Origin: Paradesertivirga sp965650335
GTDB taxonomy: Bacteria; Bacteroidota; Bacteroidia; Sphingobacteriales; Sphingobacteriaceae
Direction of reading: 5' to 3'
Assembly (NCBI GenBank): GCA_965650335.1
Contig: CBFGOI010000005.1
Coordinates: forward strand, 25,585 to 89,584
DNA: 64,000 bases
A model generated the notes under the pieces. That model did no database searches and had not been told where the DNA came from. It worked only from the letters and a program-made list of their open reading frames with translations. Shown in pieces: positions 43,501-52,503 of this stretch; within the stretch, counting starts at the first letter, position 1; the number at the start of each line of letters is the position of its first letter. A program made the position numbers and the translations under genes.

Positions 43501-45606
43501 CTATGAGATATTGTGAAGCGCGATTCCTCTTTCTTTTTTACCGAAGTATTTTTTCAGAAGCTCATTCTTATCCATTGCCAGATTTGGATCTTCTTCAAAA
43601 ATTCTGATGACCTCATTCCGTGCTTCTTGCAGTATGTGTTGATCTTGCATCAGGTCTGCGAGTTTTAAGTCTAAAACCCCGCTTTGTCGCGTCCCTTCTA
43701 TGTCGCCGGGACCACGCAGTTGCAGATCGATTTCGGATATTTCAAAGCCATCATTGGTTTTAACCATTGTTTCCAATCGTATTTTCGCCTCTTTGCTAAG
43801 TTTATTGCCACTCATCAAAATACAATAGGATTGTTCTGCCCCGCGGCCAACGCGTCCGCGTAATTGGTGTAATTGAGATAAACCGAAACGCTCGGCGTTT
43901 TCGATGATCATAACGCTGGCATTCGGAACGTTTACTCCAACTTCAATAACAGTAGTGGCGACCATTATCTGGGTTTCGCCTTTAACAAAGCGCTGCATTT
44001 CAAAGTCCTTTTCGGCAGGCTTTAGTTTTCCGTGTACAATACTTATACGGTAATCGGGTAAGGGAAATTCGCGGGAAATCGTTTCAATTCCAGCTTCCAA
44101 ATGCAAGAGATCGAGTTTTTCACTTTCTTTTATTAAAGGATAAACTATGTAGATCTGGCGACCTAAAGCAATTTCCTGTCGCATAAAGCCGAACATGCGC
44201 AGGCGTTGACTTTCAAATAAATGGATAGTTTTGATTGGTTTTCTGCCGGCAGGCAACTCATCTATAACTGATACATCCAGATCGCCATATAAAGTCATCG
44301 ATAACGTCCGCGGAATTGGTGTTGCTGTCATTACCAAAACATGCGGAGGCAGTGTATTTTTTCGCCAGAGCTTTGCTCTTTGCTCTACACCAAACCTATG
44401 CTGTTCATCTACCACAGCCAAGCCTAAGTTTGCAAACCGTACTGCATCTTCGATCAGGGCGTGAGTACCTACAAGAATATCTAAATCCCCTGCGGCGAGT
44501 TTTTCATGAATTTTCTTGCGGTCTTTTTTAGGTGTAGATCCTGTTAATATCGAAACGCTCACGAAATCATCGTTAACGAGTTTATGAATGGACTGAAAAT
44601 GCTGCTGGGCGAGTATTTCGGTGGGGGCCATAATACAGGCCTGGCAACCGTTATCTATTGCGAGCAACATGCACATTAGGGCCACTATAGTTTTTCCGCT
44701 CCCAACATCGCCTTGCAATAACCTGTTCATTTGTACGCCTCGCTGGGTGTCGAGACGGATTTCTTTTAAAACTTTTTTCTGCGCGTTTGTTAAATCGAAG
44801 GGGAGCTTTTCGTTGTAAAAGGTATTGAACTTCTCTCCTACTTTGTCGAATATGGCGCCCTTAAATTTTTGTGTGCGCAAAAGTTTATTTTTAAGCAGCT
44901 TGAGCTGGATAAAGAATAGCTCTTCGAACTTTAATCTTCTGATGGCCGCTTGAAGTGTTAGCGCATCTGGAGGAAAGTGAATGTATTGAATTGCCTCTTT
45001 TTTTCCGATTAGCCTATACCGTTGTAATAGATATTCCGGTAAAGTTTCTTCAATTTCATAGAGCACTGTTTCAAGAGCTGCCGACTGAATTCGTTGAATT
45101 CCTTTCGTATCCAGTGAAAACTGCTTGAGCTTTTCGGTTGAACTGTATACAGGCTGCAGGGTTAAATTACCGAGTTTTTTTAGGTTGGGATTGTATAATT
45201 CGATTTCGGGATGGGACATTGAAATCTTCCCATTGAACTCAGTGGGTTTTCCGAATACTATAAAGGCCGCATTTGGCTGTAAAACCTTCTCAACCCATCG
45301 TATTCCCTGAAACCATACAAGTTCAACGATGCCTGTATCATCTCTCAGTTTGGCTACCAAGCGCCTTGATTGCTTTTCACCGACGATTTCTTTCGATATT
45401 AAGCGACCAATGAATTGCACTGATGGCAAATCAGGATTCAATTCTTTTATCTTATAGAATTTAGTCCTGTCGACATACCGGAATGGATAATGATTAATTA
45501 AATCCTGAAAAGTAAAAATAGACAGTTCTTTTTTAAGCACCTCAGCACGTTGAGGACCCACGCCTTTTAGATATTCAACTGGTGTGCTTAAAGAATGAAT
45601 TGCCAA
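43501..45606 (-). CDS. recG: ATP-dependent DNA helicase RecG
   Basis: A 701-residue helicase that remodels stalled forks and Holliday junctions. The N-terminal wedge (OB-fold) includes RYVDRTKFYKI. Helicase motifs are LLQGDVGSGKTIVAL (Walker A), DEQHRFGVEQR (motif II, DEQH), TATPIPRT (motif III) and QLRGRVGRG (motif VI). Length and order match RecG. It is a single gene. Confidence 0.96.
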   Translation of the reverse strand: MAIHSLSTPVEYLKGVGPQRAEVLKKELSIFTFQDLINHYPFRYVDRTKFYKIKELNPDLPSVQFIGRLISKEIVGEKQSRRLVAKLRDDTGIVELVWFQGIRWVEKVLQPNAAFIVFGKPTEFNGKISMSHPEIELYNPNLKKLGNLTLQPVYSSTEKLKQFSLDTKGIQRIQSAALETVLYEIEETLPEYLLQRYRLIGKKEAIQYIHFPPDALTLQAAIRRLKFEELFFIQLKLLKNKLLRTQKFKGAIFDKVGEKFNTFYNEKLPFDLTNAQKKVLKEIRLDTQRGVQMNRLLQGDVGSGKTIVALMCMLLAIDNGCQACIMAPTEILAQQHFQSIHKLVNDDFVSVSILTGSTPKKDRKKIHEKLAAGDLDILVGTHALIEDAVRFANLGLAVVDEQHRFGVEQRAKLWRKNTLPPHVLVMTATPIPRTLSMTLYGDLDVSVIDELPAGRKPIKTIHLFESQRLRMFGFMRQEIALGRQIYIVYPLIKESEKLDLLHLEAGIETISREFPLPDYRISIVHGKLKPAEKDFEMQRFVKGETQIMVATTVIEVGVNVPNASVMIIENAERFGLSQLHQLRGRVGRGAEQSYCILMSGNKLSKEAKIRLETMVKTNDGFEISEIDLQLRGPGDIEGTRQSGVLDLKLADLMQDQHILQEARNEVIRIFEEDPNLAMDKNELLKKYFGKKERGIALHNIS

Positions 45607-45699
45607 ATGTATACCTGTTTAGAAAGGAAATGCTTTTTCATTCCAAAGATAAATGAAAATGTTAAAGCCTACAGAATGCAGCGAAACCTTTTCCATAAA

Positions 45700-45731
45700 A
45701 AAAGCTCCGGCACAAGCGTGCGGGAGCTTTC
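45700..45731 (-). terminator. Terminator of the PME-GH43 operon
   Basis: AAAGCTCC and GGAGCTTT, extended by GCAC/GTGC-like pairing, form a stem; a run of seven T follows on the minus strand. Confidence 0.85.
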
Positions 45732-45750
45732 AATAACGAGAGCTAATAAT

Positions 45751-47409
45751 CTATTGAACGGGTTCAACTCTAAACCAATCAAAATCGGCAAATCCCGAGT
45801 CGTTGATCTGTGTTTCTCTCGTAGCGAATAAGCCCACTTTGGCGCCTATCCAACGCCCTACTTCGGCCTGAAACTCGGCTCCCACTTCGGTAAATGCCTG
45901 TCCGTCTAAACTATAACTAAATTTGCACTTAGCTCCCTCAGTTACTTTAACTCTAAAATAGACGGGTTGATTGCCCACTTTAGTGATAACTTTTTCTTCT
46001 TCAGCTTTTCCGGCTTCGGCATTTTTGCACACGGTATAAACCAGGTATTTACCATCTTTTTCACTTTTCAACGCAAGATTTGCATAGCTAAATCCCATAA
46101 CTGTTAATCCAACTTTTTCATTCTCTAAGCGATCATTAGGAGTGAACTTAAGTTTTGTAGTGACCATAAATACGTCGGCTGGGAATTTCTGAAGCAGTAC
46201 ATTTGGTGCTTGCCAAAGGTTTTTAGTGGAATCAGAAAGCTTATCAGTGAAGAGTCTGAGTGCGCCATTCGCCGCATTCGTAAAAACCCATGTCGGCTTT
46301 GGATTTGCCATCCACTGCCATTGCAAGCCAAGTTTTGTATCGTTAAATTCATCGCTTTCTGAGGGAGTAGCGATTGGGAATGTTTTCTTTCCGACGTTTG
46401 GCTTTTTATACGTTAAAACCGGCTCGCCGGTGCCATCTCCATCTTTATCCACGCCAATTACAGGCCAGTCGTTTACCCATTTCATTGGATTCAGATGTAC
46501 GACTCTTCCGTAAGGGCCCTTATCCTGAAAATGCAGGAACCAATCTTCGCCGGTTGACGTATTTACCCATGCGCCCTGATGCGGCCCATTTACAGTGCTG
46601 CTTCCCTGGTGCATGACAATTTTTCTTTCATAGGGGCCGTACAAATTTTTTGAGCGCAATACCAATTGCCAGCCAGTAGATACTCCACCCGCCGGAGCAA
46701 AAATATAGTAGTACCCATTTCTTTTGTAAAACTTTGGACCTTCAATGGTTGGATCCGTTTCGTGTCCGTCGTATACAATGACTCCTTCGTCCAAGGTTTT
46801 GGTGCCTGTCTGGTTTAATTCCCTGACAACCATAATACTTTTAATTCCTGCCCGGCTTCCGGCATAAGCGTGAACCAAATAAATTTTTCCGTTGTCATCC
46901 CATAATGGACAAGGATCGATTAGGCCTTTTCCACCTACAACTAAAATTGGATCTGACCACGGACCTGCAGCATTTTTGGCTTTAGTAACATAAATCCCGA
47001 AATCAGGATCTGGATAATAAATATAAAATTCTCCCTTGTGAAAACGAATAGCAGGGGCCCAAACTCCCTGACCATGACGTGGGGCAGAAAAATAATCAAA
47101 GGGAGGCTGGCGTTTTAATGCATGTGCAATTAGCGTCCAGTTAACTAAATCTTTAGAATGAAGAATTGGCAAACCCGGAACATCTTCAAAAGAGGACGCA
47201 GTCAGATAAAAATCATCCCCCACACGCACGGCATCGGGATCCGAATAATCGGCGTTTAGTACAGGGTTTTTATAGGTGCCATTTCCCTGATCAGCAACCC
47301 AAACTTTGGAGATGTAGTTATTTTGTGCCTGGGAATATCCTGGCAAAAGAACAATGGATAGTAAGCCGGTAAAAACCAGCCGAGTTAATAGCAAAACGCT
47401 TTTTTTCAT
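45751..47409 (-). CDS. Secreted glycoside hydrolase family 43 enzyme with C-terminal concanavalin-like domain
   Basis: A 552-residue protein with a signal peptide (about 1-28, ending SQAQ). The five-bladed propeller of GH43 fills about 45-335. Catalytic residues are in YSDPDAVRVGDDFY (base Asp), DPCPLWDD (modulator Asp) and TIEGPKFYK (acid Glu). The C-terminal 190 residues form a beta-sandwich as in GH43 beta-xylosidases. Family members act on xylosides or arabinofuranosides. It lies 13 bp after a pectin methylesterase gene and beside xylose catabolism genes, so a xylose-decorated pectin is a plausible substrate; this is inference. Confidence 0.88.
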   Translation of the reverse strand: MKKSVLLLTRLVFTGLLSIVLLPGYSQAQNNYISKVWVADQGNGTYKNPVLNADYSDPDAVRVGDDFYLTASSFEDVPGLPILHSKDLVNWTLIAHALKRQPPFDYFSAPRHGQGVWAPAIRFHKGEFYIYYPDPDFGIYVTKAKNAAGPWSDPILVVGGKGLIDPCPLWDDNGKIYLVHAYAGSRAGIKSIMVVRELNQTGTKTLDEGVIVYDGHETDPTIEGPKFYKRNGYYYIFAPAGGVSTGWQLVLRSKNLYGPYERKIVMHQGSSTVNGPHQGAWVNTSTGEDWFLHFQDKGPYGRVVHLNPMKWVNDWPVIGVDKDGDGTGEPVLTYKKPNVGKKTFPIATPSESDEFNDTKLGLQWQWMANPKPTWVFTNAANGALRLFTDKLSDSTKNLWQAPNVLLQKFPADVFMVTTKLKFTPNDRLENEKVGLTVMGFSYANLALKSEKDGKYLVYTVCKNAEAGKAEEEKVITKVGNQPVYFRVKVTEGAKCKFSYSLDGQAFTEVGAEFQAEVGRWIGAKVGLFATRETQINDSGFADFDWFRVEPVQ

Positions 47410-47422
47410 GATTAATTAGATA

Positions 47423-48427
47423 TTAGGATGCAGGCACCCACGGCGTAGGTCCTGAGAAAATATTTCTGAGAGTGTATTTTTTAAGTTCTTTTTTAGATAA
47501 TTTCTTTGACCAGCTTACGCGCTCACTCGTATTCGCCCCCGCACCAAAAGATCCATACTCTGCATAATAAGCGGTTTTTTCTTTATCAGGAAACATCTTG
47601 TCGCCCTTCCAAGGGTCCCAACCCTGAGCGACGATATGATCTGCCATATCTGTGCGGATGAACACCGTTTTTGCGTATGGCCGCCACGGACGTCCCAGGT
47701 AAACCTTTTTTACAGCTGAATCTGCGATTAATTTACAATTGAAAAACACATAACCAAACACTTGATTCGGAGTAGTTGCTGCGGCCGTTATATACGAATC
47801 AGACAGATTTTTAATTGTACAACTTTGGAAAACAACGGTGGCTTCGCCAAAAATAAAGTCGGTTGTACCTTCAATATAGCAGTCTTTATAATACTGCCTG
47901 CTGGTTCCACTGGCTGTATATAACGTGTCCTGATTACCTAAGATCCTGCAATTTACAATAACAGCCCGGTCGCCCTCAACATGTAAAGCAACAGCCTGGC
48001 CCACGCGTCCGGCGGTGTTTTGAATGGTTAAGTTCTCTGCCCTGAAATCGGCCCCCTGAACTAAAACCGTGTAAGAGGTGAATGTGGAATATTTAGCATT
48101 TCCGAAAGGATCCTTACCCCCTGGGAATGCTTTTCCGGAGTAATCATTTCCGGTGATAATGGTCTTTTCTTTGCTCTCGCCGATTAAATAAATTTTTGTT
48201 TTCCAGGAAGGAATGACTAACTTTTCATGATAGACGCCATTTTTAATGGTAATCTTGACTACTTGTCCCGAAAGATCACGAACTGAGTTTATTGCTTCCT
48301 GAATTGTTTTATAATCGCCGTTTCCATCCTGGGAAACAGTTAACGACGAGGGATGACCCGGTATTTGTGCATTTACAGCAATAACGCAGGTGAAAAAAAA
48401 TACGAAGATTAAGAAAGTCCTTTTCAT
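47423..48427 (-). CDS. Pectin methylesterase, carbohydrate esterase family 8
   Basis: It removes methyl esters from homogalacturonan, producing sites for polygalacturonase and pectate lyase. A signal peptide (KRTFLIFVFFFTCVIAVNAQ in parts, about 1-21) directs secretion. CE8 motifs are GNQDTLY (catalytic Asp), DFIFGEATVVF (second Asp) and LGRPWRPYA (Arg). ATG 48427 is preferred over ATG 48457 because it gives a compact signal peptide and a leader downstream of a good promoter. It is first gene of the PME-GH43 operon. Confidence 0.92.
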   Translation of the reverse strand: MKRTFLIFVFFFTCVIAVNAQIPGHPSSLTVSQDGNGDYKTIQEAINSVRDLSGQVVKITIKNGVYHEKLVIPSWKTKIYLIGESKEKTIITGNDYSGKAFPGGKDPFGNAKYSTFTSYTVLVQGADFRAENLTIQNTAGRVGQAVALHVEGDRAVIVNCRILGNQDTLYTASGTSRQYYKDCYIEGTTDFIFGEATVVFQSCTIKNLSDSYITAAATTPNQVFGYVFFNCKLIADSAVKKVYLGRPWRPYAKTVFIRTDMADHIVAQGWDPWKGDKMFPDKEKTAYYAEYGSFGAGANTSERVSWSKKLSKKELKKYTLRNIFSGPTPWVPAS

Positions 48428-48454
48428 ATAATTGGTTAAACATGATAAGAGCTG

Positions 48455-48486
48455 CAAGATTAACGAGAATTATGCTTTAATGCAAA
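48455..48486 (-). promoter_or_regulatory. Promoter of the PME-GH43 operon
   Basis: On the minus strand TTTG (48486-48483), a 20-bp spacer and TAATCTTG (48462-48455) match a Bacteroidota promoter. The -33 box is part of the operator at 48481-48494, so a bound repressor would cover it. Confidence 0.65.
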
Positions 48487-48494
48487 CGTTAGCA
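48481..48494. promoter_or_regulatory. LacI-type operator of the PME-GH43 operon
   Basis: TGCAAACGTTAGCA is a palindrome with one mismatched pair and central CG. It abuts the stop codon of the LacI gene and overlaps the -33 box of the downstream promoter. Confidence 0.75.
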
Positions 48495-49517
48495 CTATGA
48501 ATTCATTCTATTCGATGATTCTCGCACGATAAGACGGGGTTCTAAAACCAGTTTTTCCGGTTTGGATCCGGGGCTTTGATTTCTTAAAAGTTTAAGAAAA
48601 ATACGGGCGGTTTCTTCTCCCATCTTAGAGGTCTGCTGATCAATAGTAGAAAGAGCGGGACTCACCAGGCTTCCAAACGCCTCATTCGCAAAACCAATTA
48701 CACCGATTTCTTCAGGGATTTTAATGCCGGCTTCTTTTAAAGCTTGCATAGCACCCATCGCAGTATAATCTTCTAAAGCGAAAATGGAATCGTAGTGGAT
48801 TCCCTGCAGTTTTGTTTCACGCACCACATCTTTCCCAAATTGAAGCGAAAAATCTCCCTTAACAATCAAATCTTCTCTGACAGGAAGACCGTAATGTTTT
48901 AAAGCATCGATATATCCGCGTAAGCGTTCTTTAAAAATTGCGATATCCTGGTGGGCCGTAATATGCAGAATGTCTTTGTATCCTTGTTTAATCAAATGTT
49001 CGGTCGCTATAAAACCTCCTTTATAATCGTCAATAACAACTGACGGAACGTTCAAAGTACTTAACTCCCGGTCGAAGAATATAAGAGGGATATTGCGGGT
49101 TTTGATCTCGCTGTAAACTTCTTCAACTGTTTCGGTAGTTACCGACGAAATGATGCCGTCTACCCTTGATTGTAAAAAAGTTTCAATGCCTTTAGCTTCA
49201 TGCCTTTTAGATTCTTTCGATTGATATAAAAGGATATTATACCCGTTCGCATTCATTACATTCTCGATGCCCGATACAACCGAACTAAAAAAGCTAACAT
49301 GCAGGTTGGGCACAATCACTCCGATAATATTACTGCGGCCAGAACGGAGAGATGAAGCAATTTTATTTTGGCGATAATTTAAACGGTCTGCAGTTTCTCT
49401 TACCGCCTTTTTCGTAGCAATACTTATTGCCGGATGATCATTTAATGCCCTTGCTACTGTAGAAAAAGTAATATTTAATTCTTTAGCGATGTCGAGTATG
49501 GTGGGCTTTTTATTCAA
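48495..49517 (-). CDS. LacI-family regulator of the xylose/pectin-ester operons
   Basis: A 340-residue regulator. The helix-turn-helix is PTILDIAKELNITFSTVARAL (about 5-24), followed by the hinge ASSLRSGRSNIIGVIVPN and a periplasmic-binding-like effector domain with VDGIISSV and RELSTLNVP segments. It lies between two operons that both carry a matching 14-bp operator: PME-GH43 downstream on the same strand and xylBA divergent. It probably represses both until a xylose- or pectin-derived ligand appears. Many Bacteroidota use other regulator families for xylose, so this is a distinct arrangement. Confidence 0.9.
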   Translation of the reverse strand: MNKKPTILDIAKELNITFSTVARALNDHPAISIATKKAVRETADRLNYRQNKIASSLRSGRSNIIGVIVPNLHVSFFSSVVSGIENVMNANGYNILLYQSKESKRHEAKGIETFLQSRVDGIISSVTTETVEEVYSEIKTRNIPLIFFDRELSTLNVPSVVIDDYKGGFIATEHLIKQGYKDILHITAHQDIAIFKERLRGYIDALKHYGLPVREDLIVKGDFSLQFGKDVVRETKLQGIHYDSIFALEDYTAMGAMQALKEAGIKIPEEIGVIGFANEAFGSLVSPALSTIDQQTSKMGEETARIFLKLLRNQSPGSKPEKLVLEPRLIVRESSNRMNS

Positions 49518-49574
49518 TTTCCTTTTTTTTAATCCATAAAGCTAAAAAATAATACTTTAAAAAAATAAATTATC

Positions 49575-49582
49575 TACCTTCG
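49575..49582 (+). promoter_or_regulatory. Putative -7 box of the xylBA promoter
   Basis: TACCTTCG fits a TAnnTTCG variant of the Bacteroidota -7 box and is immediately followed by the operator, which would overlie the start of transcription. No convincing -33 box was seen. Confidence 0.5.
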
Positions 49583-49596
49583 TGCCAACGTTGGCA
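49583..49596. promoter_or_regulatory. LacI-type operator of the xylBA operon
   Basis: TGCCAACGTTGGCA is a perfect 14-bp palindrome with central CG, 24 bp before the xylB start and between divergent xylB and the LacI gene. It probably serves both. Confidence 0.8.
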
Positions 49597-49619
49597 ATAA
49601 GTCATATAAACCTTAAAGC

Positions 49620-51107
49620 ATGCTTTTACTCGGAATTGATGTCGGCACATCATCTATAAAAGTTTCGGTTGTAGAATCCGAGACACAAAAAATTATTGCT
49701 TCGGTTCAATATCCCGATACTGAATCACCAATAACTTCGCTAAAGCCAGGATGGGCAGAACAGTCGCCGGAAATGTGGTGGGAGCACGTACAGCAAGCTA
49801 TTCTCAAAGCAAATGCCACTAAGTCCTATAATCCACACGATGTAGGGGCGATTGGAATTGCCTATCAAATGCATGGTTTAGTTGTAGTGGACAAGGATCA
49901 ACAAGTGCTTCGCGATTCAATTATTTGGTGCGACAGCAGGGCGGTCGAGATCGGAAACCGCGCTTTCGATCAAATCGGCGAAAAACAAAGCTTATCACAT
50001 CTGCTTAATTCTCCCGGAAACTTTACCGCTTCAAAATTAGCCTGGGTGAAAGAAAACGAGCCGGACATCTATGAAAAAATAGATACAGTTATGCTTCCCG
50101 GAGATTTTATATCGATGAAGCTGACCGGTAAAATCACGACCAGCAATTCTGCACTTTCGGAAGGGATTTTTTGGGATTTTCAAAGTAACTCTATTTCTGA
50201 AGACATATTAAATTGCTTTGGCTTTGATAAAAGCTTAATTGCCGATGTAATGAATGTGTTTGCCGATCATGGTCACCTTACAAAAGCAATGGCGGAAAAG
50301 TTATCGCTTAAAGCCGGAATCCCGATCAGCTATAAATCCGGCGATCAACCAAACAATGCGCTATCATTGAATGTGCTTAACCCGGGCGAAGTGGCTGCAA
50401 CTGCCGGAACTTCTGGTGTTATTTACGGTGTAAGCGATTCGATCACGTACGACAAACAATCAAGAGTAAATACATTTGCGCATGTAAATCATACCGGCGC
50501 CAACACGCGTCTGGGAATCCTTTTATGTATCAACGGAACGGGAATATCAAATAGCTGGACCAAAAAGAATATTGGCTCGGGTTTGGATTACGAGGAAATG
50601 AATAATTCAAGCGCCAAAATTCCGGTTGGGAGCGATGGATTAAGAATACTTCCTTTCGGGAATGGTGCTGAGCGTATGCTAAACAACAAAATCATTGGCG
50701 CACAGTTCTGCAATATTGATTTCAACCTTCACACTCAGTCGCACATTTTCCGGGCGGTGCAGGAGGGTATTGCTTTTTCTTTCAGATATGGTTTAGATAT
50801 TATGCGAGAAATCGGCATGAATCCGTCGGTGATCAGAGCCGGAAGGGCAAATTTATTTTTAAGCAACGTTTTTACTGAAGCTTTTGTGAATGCTACCAAT
50901 GTGCCTGTAGAACTTTACGAAAATGATGGAAGTGTTGGAGCAGCCTTAGGAGCAGGAATTGGAAGTAAAATATTCTCATCAGAGCGGGAAGCCTTCAAAA
51001 ATTCAAAACCATTGTCGCTGATAGAACCATCACAGGCAGAAGCTTATGAACCAATCTATCAGGATTGGAAATTAATATTAGATAAACATATAAAAAATCA
51101 TAATTAA
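49620..51107 (+). CDS. xylB: Xylulokinase
   Basis: A 495-residue FGGY-family kinase that makes D-xylulose 5-phosphate. The start LLGIDVGTSSIKVSVVE carries the phosphate-binding loop, IIWCDSRA is a typical substrate-site segment, and YKSGDQPNNALSLNVLNPGEVAATAGTSG (read in parts) is the ATP-binding region. It is followed after 1 bp by xylose isomerase, which supports xylulose as substrate. Confidence 0.94.
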   Translation: MLLLGIDVGTSSIKVSVVESETQKIIASVQYPDTESPITSLKPGWAEQSPEMWWEHVQQAILKANATKSYNPHDVGAIGIAYQMHGLVVVDKDQQVLRDSIIWCDSRAVEIGNRAFDQIGEKQSLSHLLNSPGNFTASKLAWVKENEPDIYEKIDTVMLPGDFISMKLTGKITTSNSALSEGIFWDFQSNSISEDILNCFGFDKSLIADVMNVFADHGHLTKAMAEKLSLKAGIPISYKSGDQPNNALSLNVLNPGEVAATAGTSGVIYGVSDSITYDKQSRVNTFAHVNHTGANTRLGILLCINGTGISNSWTKKNIGSGLDYEEMNNSSAKIPVGSDGLRILPFGNGAERMLNNKIIGAQFCNIDFNLHTQSHIFRAVQEGIAFSFRYGLDIMREIGMNPSVIRAGRANLFLSNVFTEAFVNATNVPVELYENDGSVGAALGAGIGSKIFSSEREAFKNSKPLSLIEPSQAEAYEPIYQDWKLILDKHIKNHN

Positions 51108-51108
51108 C

Positions 51109-52440
51109 ATGGCAAACGTAATCACCGGCGATACCGAATTTTTCAAAGGTATAAGTCAAATTAAATTCGAGGGATTAGAATCAGACAATCCACTGGCATT
51201 TAGATGGTACGACGAAAACCGCGTGGTAGCGGGTAAAACGTTAAAAGATCATTTCCGCTTTGCAGGAGCTTATTGGCATTCGTTTGTGGGTAATGGCGCG
51301 GATCCATTTGGCTCCCCTACACACATTCATCCATGGGACAAGAAAGGCGATGCTATTGAAAGGGCAAAAGATAAAATGGACGCCGCCTTTGAATTTTTAA
51401 CAAAAATGAACCTTCCTTTTTATTGCTTCCATGATGTAGACGTGGTAGACTATGGAAACGACATTGTTGAAAATGAACGCAGATTACAGGCCTTAGTTGA
51501 TTATGCGAAGCAAAAACAAGCAGCAAGTGGCGTGAAACTTTTATGGGGGACTGCCAATTTGTTTTCGAATCCACGCTACATGAATGGTGCGTCCACCAAT
51601 CCCGACTTCCATGTTTTAACTCATGGCGCAGCACAAGTAAAAGCCGCCTTGGATGCAACAATAGCATTAGACGGCGAGAACTATGTTTTCTGGGGGGGAC
51701 GTGAGGGTTATATGACTTTGCTTAACACAGACATGAAACGCGAGCAGGAACATTTCGCTAAATTTCTTCATGCTGCAAAAGATTATGCACGTAAAAACGG
51801 CTTTAAAGGAACGTTTTTTATCGAGCCTAAACCAGCTGAGCCATCAAAACATCAATATGATTTCGATTGCGCTACCGTTATCGGATTTTTGAATCAGTTT
51901 GGTTTAGAGAAAGACTTTAAAATTAATATCGAAGTAAATCATGCAACTTTAGCCGGGCATACATTTCAGCATGAGCTACAGGTTGCTGCAGATGCAGGAA
52001 TGTTAGGTTCTGTTGATGCAAACCGCGGAGATTATCAAAATGGCTGGGATACTGACCAGTTCCCGAATAACTTAAATGAGATCACTGAAGCTATGCTGAT
52101 TTTCCTTGAAGCAGGTGGATTGCAGGGTGGTGGTGTAAACTTTGATGCCAAGATCAGAAGAAATTCAACGGACGTGGAAGATCTGTTTTACGCGCATGTT
52201 GGTGGTATGGACACCTTCGCAAGAGCATTAATTACTGCGGATAACATTCTTCAGAAATCGGATTACAAAAAGATTCGTACAGAGCGTTATGCTTCTTTTG
52301 ACTCAGGAAAAGGAAAAGAATTTGAAGAAGGAAAGCTGACACTTGAAGATTTAAGAGCCTTCGCTATTGAAAACGGCGAGCCGGCTACAATCAGTGGAAA
52401 ACAAGAGTATCTTGAAAACGTAATCAACAGATATATTTAA
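51109..52440 (+). CDS. xylA: Xylose isomerase
   Basis: A 443-residue TIM-barrel enzyme of the long class II type. Active-site segments are CFHDVDVV, FWGGREGYMTLLNT, FIEPKPAEPSKHQYD and EVNHATLAGHTFQHEL, which supply the catalytic His and metal ligands. It converts D-xylose to D-xylulose. Second gene of the xylBA operon. Confidence 0.97.
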   Translation: MANVITGDTEFFKGISQIKFEGLESDNPLAFRWYDENRVVAGKTLKDHFRFAGAYWHSFVGNGADPFGSPTHIHPWDKKGDAIERAKDKMDAAFEFLTKMNLPFYCFHDVDVVDYGNDIVENERRLQALVDYAKQKQAASGVKLLWGTANLFSNPRYMNGASTNPDFHVLTHGAAQVKAALDATIALDGENYVFWGGREGYMTLLNTDMKREQEHFAKFLHAAKDYARKNGFKGTFFIEPKPAEPSKHQYDFDCATVIGFLNQFGLEKDFKINIEVNHATLAGHTFQHELQVAADAGMLGSVDANRGDYQNGWDTDQFPNNLNEITEAMLIFLEAGGLQGGGVNFDAKIRRNSTDVEDLFYAHVGGMDTFARALITADNILQKSDYKKIRTERYASFDSGKGKEFEEGKLTLEDLRAFAIENGEPATISGKQEYLENVINRYI

Positions 52441-52455
52441 GCTGTTATGAACAAT

Positions 52456-52485
52456 AAAAAAGGGCACCGCGAGTGCCCTTTTTTA
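52456..52485. terminator. Terminator of xylBA, shared with the ferritin-like operon
   Basis: AAGGGCAC (52460-52467) and GTGCCCTT (52473-52480) with A and T runs outside form a bidirectional stem between convergent genes. Confidence 0.85.
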
Positions 52486-52503
52486 TTTGAATTATATCAA
52501 CAA

